Source: Synergistales bacterium (GTDB lineage Bacteria; Synergistota; Synergistia; Synergistales; Aminobacteriaceae). Taken from it: a DNA stretch of 64,000 nt. Numbering within the stretch: the first letter of the stretch is position 1; each line of letters starts with the position of its first letter. Position numbers and translations under genes: made by a program. Positions 58,557 to 64,000 of this stretch are shown one piece after another. Below the pieces are notes generated by a model that was not told where the DNA came from, ran no database searches, and saw nothing but the letters and a program-made list of their open reading frames with translations. The DNA is taken from NCBI GenBank assembly GCA_025997955.1, contig BNVH01000008.1, positions 5,432-69,431 of the forward strand, written 5' to 3'.

Positions 58557-60380
58557 ATGGCTAAAGTTGTAGGCATTGACCTTGGAACGACAAACAGTTG
58601 CATAGCGGTGCAGGAGGGCGACCAGACCACGGTCATCTCCAACGCCGAGGGCATGAGAACGACGCCTTCGGTGGTGGCTTTCACAAAGGAGGGCGAGCGT
58701 CTCGTGGGACAGCTCGCAAAGCGCCAGGCCATCGTGAATATAGAGAGGACCGTTATCTCTATCAAGCGCGAGATGGGCAAGGAGCACAACGTCACAGTTG
58801 ACGGCAAGAAGTACACCCCGCAGGAAATCTCGGCTATGATTTTGCAAAAGCTCAAACACGACGCCGAGGACTACCTCGGCGAGACTGTCACGCAGGCGGT
58901 CATCACGGTGCCGGCGTACTTCACCGACGCTCAGCGTCAGGCCACAAAGGACGCGGGGACCATAGCGGGCCTTGACGTACTCCGCATAATCAACGAGCCG
59001 ACGGCCGCCTGCCTCGCTTACGGCGAAAACAAGCGCGAGGAGCACAAGATTTTGGTGTTCGACTTGGGCGGGGGTACGTTCGACGTCTCCATTCTCGACG
59101 TGGGCGAGGGCGTGTTTGAGGTGTTGGCTACAGCCGGCGACAACCGCCTCGGCGGAGACGACTGGGACGAGCGCGTCACGGAGTGGATGAGCGCCGAGTT
59201 CAAAAAAACCGAGGGCATCGACCTCAGGAACGACCGTATGGCCATGCAGCGCCTGCGCGAGGCGGCGGAGAAGGCCAAAGTCGAGCTTTCGTCCATGACC
59301 GAGACCACCATCTCCCTGCCCTTCATCACGGCAAACCAGGACGGCCCCAAGCACTTGGAGATGAAGCTCACGCGCGCCAAATTCGAGGAGATGAGCTCCG
59401 ACCTCTTGGAACGCACAGTCACGCCCACAAAGAGCGCGATGGCGGACTCAGGTCTCAAGACATCCGAGATAGACAAGATACTCCTCGTCGGCGGCTCCAC
59501 CCGTATGCCTATGGTGTGGAAGAAGATAACGGAGCTCCTCGGCAAAGAGCCCACAAAGGGCGTAAACCCGGACGAGTGCGTGGCGGTAGGCGCGGCCATC
59601 CAGGGCTCTATACTCACGGGAGAACACAAGGGCGTGGTGTTGGTTGACGTTACGCCGCTCTCTTTGGGGCTTGAGACCTTGGGCGGGGTATTTACGAAAG
59701 TCATAGAGCGCAACACGGCTATCCCCGTGTCCAAGAGCCAGGTCTTCACCACGGCGGCCAACAATCAGACTCAGGTCGAGATAATGGTGCTCCAGGGCGA
59801 GCGCGCTATGGCCACCGACAACGTGAAGCTCGGACAATTTGTGCTAGACGGCATACCTCCGGCGATGCGCGGCATACCTCAGATAGAGGTGACGTTCAAC
59901 ATCGACGTCAACGGCATCCTGAACGTCACAGCTAAGGACAAGGGCACGGGCAAGAATCAGAAGATAACGATTCAGTCGTCCAACCTCTCGAAAGAGGAGA
60001 TAGAGCGCATGAAGACCGACGCCGAGGCTCACGCCACCGAGGATGAGGAGAAGCGCAAAACCGCCGAGACGCGCAACGAGTCTGACACTCTAATATTCCA
60101 CGCCGAAAAACTGCTCGAAGACCACGGCGACAAGATGAGCGCGGAGGACAAGGGGAAGATAAACTCCAAGCTCGAAGAGCTCAAAGCGGCCGTCAATTCA
60201 GGCGACACGGCAACTGTCGAGAAGGCCAAGGACTCCCTCAACAGCATCGTTCAGGAGTTCTCAGCTCGCCTCTATCAGCAAACGGGCGATTCAAACCCAT
60301 CCAACCCCTCAGCATCCGCTAATAGCTCGTCATCTGACGGAGACACGGTAGACGCGGAGTTTACAGACCACAGCGCGTAA
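58557..60380 (+). CDS. dnaK: Chaperone protein DnaK
   Basis: This 607-residue Hsp70 has an N-terminal ATPase domain with [26 protein letters not shown] and [14 protein letters not shown]. The substrate-binding domain ([20 protein letters not shown] onward) and a lid with an Asn/Ser-rich C-terminal tail follow. AGGAGG precedes the ATG. A dnaJ gene does not follow, unlike in many genomes; a hairpin does. Confidence 0.98.
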   Translation: MAKVVGIDLGTTNSCIAVQEGDQTTVISNAEGMRTTPSVVAFTKEGERLVGQLAKRQAIVNIERTVISIKREMGKEHNVTVDGKKYTPQEISAMILQKLKHDAEDYLGETVTQAVITVPAYFTDAQRQATKDAGTIAGLDVLRIINEPTAACLAYGENKREEHKILVFDLGGGTFDVSILDVGEGVFEVLATAGDNRLGGDDWDERVTEWMSAEFKKTEGIDLRNDRMAMQRLREAAEKAKVELSSMTETTISLPFITANQDGPKHLEMKLTRAKFEEMSSDLLERTVTPTKSAMADSGLKTSEIDKILLVGGSTRMPMVWKKITELLGKEPTKGVNPDECVAVGAAIQGSILTGEHKGVVLVDVTPLSLGLETLGGVFTKVIERNTAIPVSKSQVFTTAANNQTQVEIMVLQGERAMATDNVKLGQFVLDGIPPAMRGIPQIEVTFNIDVNGILNVTAKDKGTGKNQKITIQSSNLSKEEIERMKTDAEAHATEDEEKRKTAETRNESDTLIFHAEKLLEDHGDKMSAEDKGKINSKLEELKAAVNSGDTATVEKAKDSLNSIVQEFSARLYQQTGDSNPSNPSASANSSSSDGDTVDAEFTDHSA

Positions 60381-60400
60381 AGTGTAATTTGACCGAGATA

Positions 60401-60430
60401 AGCGGGCGACCACAGGTCGCCCCTGCTGAT
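60401..60430 (+). terminator. Hairpin after dnaK
   Basis: GGGCGACC-ACA-GGTCGCCC, extended by AGC/GCT, forms a stable stem-loop. Only a short T-run (GATTTTAG) follows, so it is a weak terminator or a processing site. Confidence 0.6.
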
Positions 60431-60444
60431 TTTAGAGTCGTCGC

Positions 60445-60473
60445 TTGACGATATGATATTTAGAGGGTAAAAT
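60445..60473 (+). promoter_or_regulatory. Promoter of the second TRAP operon
   Basis: TTGACG and TAAAAT are spaced by 17 bases, about 65 bases before the dctP start, immediately after the dnaK hairpin. Confidence 0.6.
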
Positions 60474-60540
60474 GACAAATAGTTTATTATCTATATATAT
60501 TTTCAAATAAAGTTCATTTATATAAATGGAGGTTTTCCGC

Positions 60541-61521
60541 GTGAAAAAGTTTGGGATTATGTTGTCAGTGTGCGCTTTGGTGGGAGCTATATGGAGCGGT
60601 GTGTCCTACGCGGCTACGACGATTCGAGTTGGGCATGTTCTGAACCCCGATCATCCTTGGAACGTCGCCTTGGTGGGGCTGGCCGAAGAACTGGAAAAAG
60701 CGACCGAGGGACGCGTATTGCTCAAGATTTTCCACAGCTCGCAGCTTGGCAATGAAAAGGACCTGATAGAGGGGCTGACGATGGGGACTATCGACGGCTC
60801 GTTGGTTGGGGGATCTTCTTTCCAATCACTGGACCCAAAGTTCGGAATCGAAGAGCTGCCCTACGCGTTCGCCACCAATGCCCAGGCTTACAAGGCTTTC
60901 GACGGAAAGTTGGGGGAACTGCTGTTTGGCATTCTGAACGAAAAGGGCATAGTTGGGCTGTCCTGGTGGGAAAACGGGTTCCGTCACATCTCCAACAATA
61001 AGCGCCCGGTTGAAAAACCGTCTGACTTAGAGGGCATAAAAATCCGCGTGACGCCTCAAAAGATGCGCCTTGACACCTTTACCGCTCTTGGCGCTTCTCC
61101 CATGCCCATTCCTTTCGGCGAACTTTACTCCGCGCTTCAGCAGGGTGTCGTCGACGCTCAGGAGAATCCTCTGTCTATATTTGTCTCCAACGCGTTCGGA
61201 GAGGTTCAAAAGCACCTGTCCCTGACCGGTCATATCTGGACGTCGGCCGTGCTCTGCGTCAACGCCGATGTCTGGGCAAAACTATCAGACGCTGACAAGT
61301 CCGCGTTTCGCGCTCTTTCCGCTAAATGGAGAGACGAGGAACGCAAGATGATCCGCGACGCGGACGCGAGCCTCGTGGAGACAATTCGTAAGGCGGGCGT
61401 GGACGTTCGCGAAATAGACAAGAGCGCGTTTCGCGAGGCGGTTCAGTCAGTATGGAAATCTTTTGAGCCTGATTTTGGCTCGGAATTGATGCGGTTAGTT
61501 CGGGAGGCCGGGCAGGACTGA
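60541..61521 (+). CDS. dctP: TRAP transporter solute-binding protein DctP (second system)
   Basis: This 326-residue periplasmic protein starts at GTG 60541 behind GGAGG. The signal peptide covers residues 1-24 (ending SYAAT). The binding-site arginine segment is LEGIKIRVTPQKMRLDTFTA at about residues 158-177, and GELYSALQQGVVDAQENPL follows. HSSQLGNEKDLIEGLTMGTI is typical of the C4-dicarboxylate or sugar-acid binding group. No catabolic genes follow the permeases, so the ligand is unknown. Confidence 0.93.
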   Translation: MKKFGIMLSVCALVGAIWSGVSYAATTIRVGHVLNPDHPWNVALVGLAEELEKATEGRVLLKIFHSSQLGNEKDLIEGLTMGTIDGSLVGGSSFQSLDPKFGIEELPYAFATNAQAYKAFDGKLGELLFGILNEKGIVGLSWWENGFRHISNNKRPVEKPSDLEGIKIRVTPQKMRLDTFTALGASPMPIPFGELYSALQQGVVDAQENPLSIFVSNAFGEVQKHLSLTGHIWTSAVLCVNADVWAKLSDADKSAFRALSAKWRDEERKMIRDADASLVETIRKAGVDVREIDKSAFREAVQSVWKSFEPDFGSELMRLVREAGQD

Positions 61522-61523
61522 CG

Positions 61524-62006
61524 ATGAAATTTATTGAACGCGTCCTCCGTTTTTTTCTGATAATCGCGGTGGTTCTCATGTTTGTCGAGGTCGTTGTGGA
61601 AGTCTCGTCGCGGTTTATCTTTCACTATCCGCTCCCTTGGGGCGCGGAGGTCAGCCAGACGCTACTCGTCTGGCTGACTTTCATAGGTTCCGCCGCGGCG
61701 TTTTTGAGAAACGACCACGTCGGAATCGAATTTTTGGTGGAGCGTCTCCCTGACTCTATACGCAAACTGTCGCGTCGCTTCAACCTTTTAGTGATAGGGG
61801 CGTTCTTGGTGTGCGGGACATGGAGCGGCATTGCGGTCGTCAGGCGCACGTGGCGCAGCGCTACCGCCGCGCTGCAAATTCCAGCGGGCATTCTCTATAT
61901 GGCCTTGCCTGTGGGTTTTGCGCTGATGATTGTTTTCGCCCTCTGGATGCTCTTCACTGGCAAGCCTCGGAGCAGGTTTGAGGAAACAGAGGAAACGCCG
62001 TTATGA
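61524..62006 (+). CDS. dctQ: TRAP transporter small permease DctQ (second system)
   Basis: This 160-residue four-helix membrane protein carries the DctQ hallmark SRFIFHYPLPWGAEVSQTLL at about residue 31, then HVGIEFLVERLPDSIRKLSR. It starts two bases after dctP and overlaps dctM by four bases (ATGA). Confidence 0.93.
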   Translation: MKFIERVLRFFLIIAVVLMFVEVVVEVSSRFIFHYPLPWGAEVSQTLLVWLTFIGSAAAFLRNDHVGIEFLVERLPDSIRKLSRRFNLLVIGAFLVCGTWSGIAVVRRTWRSATAALQIPAGILYMALPVGFALMIVFALWMLFTGKPRSRFEETEETPL

Positions 62007-63283
62007 CGACGCTTTTGCTTATTGGAAGTATGTTCGTTTTGATGTTTCTCGGCATCCCTGTGGCCCTCAGCATTTCCATATCCGGCGCCGCGTACCTGCT
62101 CCTTTTTGAGTCTGTGCCCATCGCCGCCATAGCCCAGCGAATGGTCGTCGGGGTGGATTCGTTTACGCTCTTGGCCATACCGCTTTTCGTGTTGGCCGGA
62201 ACCCTCATGGCCAAGGGGGACATAACGCCCAAAATCATGAGGCTCGCCTCGATTCTCGTTGGGCGTATCCCTGGAGGGTTAGCCATGATAACGGTGGTCT
62301 CCTGTATGCTGTTCGGCGCGATTTCGGGGTCGGGCATAGCGGATGTGGCGGCCATTGGGTCTATCGTGGTACCCATGATGAGAGAGCAAAAATATAACAT
62401 GCCCTTCACCGCGTCACTTTTGGGCTGCGCCGGGTCATTGGGGACTATAATCCCGCCAAGCATAGTCATGGTGGTTCTGGGCGTGACGATGGGCGTTTCT
62501 ATCGGCAAGCTGTTTCTCGCGGGCATAATCCCCGGTATCATGCTGGGAATAGGCTTGATGGCGCTTTCTTGGTTCTTCGCGAAAAAAGAAAAATACCCAT
62601 GCGCAAAAACGCCGACGCGCTCAGAGGTCGCGCGGGTCCTTAAAGAAGCGATTCTCCCTATGGGGGCGCCTCTTATTATCGTAGTGGGGTTTCGGAGCGG
62701 CATATTCACCGCCACTGAAACAGGGGCTATCACAGCGCTCTACGCGCTTGTTTTGTCGGCTTTTATCTACCACAAGCTGTCTTTTCGAGACTTTTTGGAC
62801 ACCTGTTACGCGGTCGCGATAACCAGCTCGACTGTGCTTCTTATAATCGCCGCCGCCTCGCTTTTCGGCTGGATCTTAGCTCTTGAGGAAATTCCGCAGA
62901 AGGTAGCTACCGCTGTGCTTGCCATTTCCGACAACTACTGGTCGGTGCTCCTGCTTTTCAATATATTGCTACTCGTTCTGGGAACTTTCATGGAGACTAT
63001 GGCGATAATAATTATCACCGTTCCGGTGTTCATGCCGGTGATGACGCAGCTCGGCGTTGACCCCATTCACTTGGGCGTCATAATCGCCGTGAATATGGCA
63101 ATCGGAGCGAACTCCCCGCCCCTCGGCGTCGATCTCATGACGGCCTGCAAGATAACGGATGTTCCTTATTCGAGTTCTTTCCGCTACATCTTTCCCTTTT
63201 TGGGCGTGATGACATTGGTGCTTTTGCTCGTCATATTTTTCCCAGGTATTTCGACTTGGATTCCTAACGCAATGATACGATAG
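62003..63283 (+). CDS. dctM: TRAP transporter large permease DctM (second system)
   Basis: This 426-residue permease has about 12 helices. It shows PLFVLAGTLMAKGDI, FGAISGSGIADVAAIGSI, GSLGTIIPPSIVMVVLG and GANSPPLGVDLMTACKI, all DctM signatures. It is complete and in frame. It ends the operon; no clear terminator follows before the convergent transporter gene. Confidence 0.95.
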   Translation: MTTLLLIGSMFVLMFLGIPVALSISISGAAYLLLFESVPIAAIAQRMVVGVDSFTLLAIPLFVLAGTLMAKGDITPKIMRLASILVGRIPGGLAMITVVSCMLFGAISGSGIADVAAIGSIVVPMMREQKYNMPFTASLLGCAGSLGTIIPPSIVMVVLGVTMGVSIGKLFLAGIIPGIMLGIGLMALSWFFAKKEKYPCAKTPTRSEVARVLKEAILPMGAPLIIVVGFRSGIFTATETGAITALYALVLSAFIYHKLSFRDFLDTCYAVAITSSTVLLIIAAASLFGWILALEEIPQKVATAVLAISDNYWSVLLLFNILLLVLGTFMETMAIIIITVPVFMPVMTQLGVDPIHLGVIIAVNMAIGANSPPLGVDLMTACKITDVPYSSSFRYIFPFLGVMTLVLLLVIFFPGISTWIPNAMIR

Positions 63284-63314
63284 GACAATGGGGCGTCGTC
63301 TTGAGCAATATGTA

Positions 63315-63728
63315 TCATAAAATCAAGACGAAAGTCCCCAATGTTACTAACAGCCCCCCAATGATTGTTTTCGTATTTACGGCTTCGCCCAGAATAAAAA
63401 ACGCTAAAACCATGCTTATAACAACGCTGAATTTATCTATCGGCACTACCTTTGAGACATCTCCAAGCTGCAGGGCCTTATAATAAAAAAGCCACGACAG
63501 CCCCGTGGTTAGACCGGATAAACACAGAAACAACCAGCTTTTCTGTGTGATGGCCATCATTTCGTTTTGCTTACCTGTCGCAAAAACAATAACCCACGCC
63601 ATGACCAATACTACAACCGTTCTTATCGCTGTCGCCAAATTGGAATTGATGTTTTGCATTCCGATTTTAGCGAGAATAGAGGTAAGCGCCGCGAATAGCG
63701 CCGAAAGCAACGCGTAAAGTATCCACAT
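63315..63728 (-). CDS. Half-size EamA/DMT-family transporter
   Basis: This 137-residue membrane protein starts at ATG 63728 with GGGGGAT upstream. It has five hydrophobic helices: MWILYALLSALFAALTSILA, the central helices, then SKVVPIDKFSVVISMVLAFF and GGLLVTLGTFVLIL. That is a single EamA repeat where most members have two. Such half-size proteins work as dimers; the substrate is unknown. Confidence 0.85.
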   Translation of the reverse strand: MWILYALLSALFAALTSILAKIGMQNINSNLATAIRTVVVLVMAWVIVFATGKQNEMMAITQKSWLFLCLSGLTTGLSWLFYYKALQLGDVSKVVPIDKFSVVISMVLAFFILGEAVNTKTIIGGLLVTLGTFVLIL

Positions 63729-63835
63729 AACGAATCCCCCGAGTGATTTATTCATTTATTTTGTCTCGAATTTTACGACAATTATAGCACTTGCAGCTGC
63801 GCGTTTTACGCTTGAGAAAACGGTCGCCGGAAAAA

Positions 63836-63956
63836 CTAAATTCCACCTAAGTAAATCTAAATTCCACTCAAAGTCATCTTCTGATAAATCTGCGGGGAGG
63901 GGTAATATGAATATACGGAAAAAGTATAATTATATGGCTCTTTTACCGCAGATTTA
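63836..63956. repeat. Repeat-rich, gene-free right end
   Basis: From 63729 to 64000 no gene is supported. The stretch holds CTAAATTCCAC twice in direct order (63836-63846 and 63857-63867, 21 bases apart). It also has a perfect 11-base inverted repeat (TAAATCTGCGG 63885-63895, CCGCAGATTTA 63946-63956) and a partial third copy (ATAAATTGCGGGG, 63959-63971). Multiple short terminal repeats suggest the end of an insertion sequence or a small non-coding mobile element just entering the window. Confidence 0.45.
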
Positions 63957-64000
63957 ATATAAATTGCGGGGTTAAATTGGTGTATAGTGACACGCAACGG

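Noticed and set aside
59018..59764. A 248-codon frame, and another of 309 codons (58425-59354), antisense to dnaK
   Set aside because: Long antisense frames over dnaK are a known artefact of its codon usage; neither has a start signal or a plausible family.

Overview
The window looks like a chromosomal segment of an anaerobic, flagellated, diderm-type bacterium, most likely a member of the Synergistota (a gut or plant-digesting lineage). This is inferred from two tripartite TRAP transporter operons, a fliE-to-flgE flagellar operon in Firmicutes-like order, CIRCE-controlled hrcA-grpE-dnaK, an oxygen-sensitive double-cubane protein with its activator, several Rpn-family nuclease genes and the protein sequences themselves. 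No rRNA, tRNA or CRISPR array was seen. A 16S or marker-gene placement would settle the taxonomy.

Layout. 1-885: N-terminal part of a secreted protein running off the left edge, then a small secreted protein (1084-1464) and a two-way terminator. 1514-11458 (minus strand): a nine-gene catabolic operon. In transcription order it encodes an iron alcohol dehydrogenase, a two-subunit transketolase, an L-fucose-isomerase-like enzyme, DctP-DctQ-DctM, an NAD-dependent epimerase and a second fucose/arabinose-isomerase-like enzyme. It has no kinase and no aldolase. A 500-base divergent control region (11459-11968) separates it from serS and the flagellar operon fliE-F-G-H-I-J, a transglycosylase, motE-like, fliK, flgD and flgE (13357-26410).

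23101-29880 is an accessory island wrapped around flgE. An Rpn-type nuclease gene plus a spare copy of its C-terminal tail sits between flgD and flgE. After flgE come a RelE/Phd toxin-antitoxin pair and two tandem Rpn paralogues, each preceded by a decayed copy of the 3' end of flgE. Then follow an orphan frameshifted Rpn tail and a transposon remnant. All three Rpn genes carry a Shine-Dalgarno sequence plus ATG inside the reading frame just before the variable tail. This fits the described Rpn gene-within-gene toxin-antitoxin design, and here loose tails also exist as separate cassettes. This island is the best candidate in the window for an unusual system.

29971-37356: YfcC-type carrier, coaD (minus), then rseP-ispG followed by a second two-subunit transketolase and a form IV RuBisCO-like protein. 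A truncated ybaK and two small DUF3791-like genes mark an insertion at about 37.48 kb. 38001-50763: mostly minus-strand housekeeping (HAD phosphatase, NUDIX, TtcA-type enzyme, BaiN/YhiN flavoprotein, Tex, deoxynucleoside kinase, PAS protein, adenine deaminase), interrupted by the plus-strand double-cubane protein and activator pair; one gene is a CbiA-like protein that has lost its catalytic motifs. 50923-54218: iron alcohol dehydrogenase, a VapBC-like pair with a truncated toxin, HAD phosphatase, and an XRE repressor divergent from a 52-residue protein. 54270-56710: orphan molybdopterin oxidoreductase and a copper-chaperone-like HMA protein. 56822-60380: CIRCE, hrcA, grpE, dnaK. 60541-63283: second TRAP operon. 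The right edge holds a half-size EamA transporter and a repeat-rich, gene-free end.
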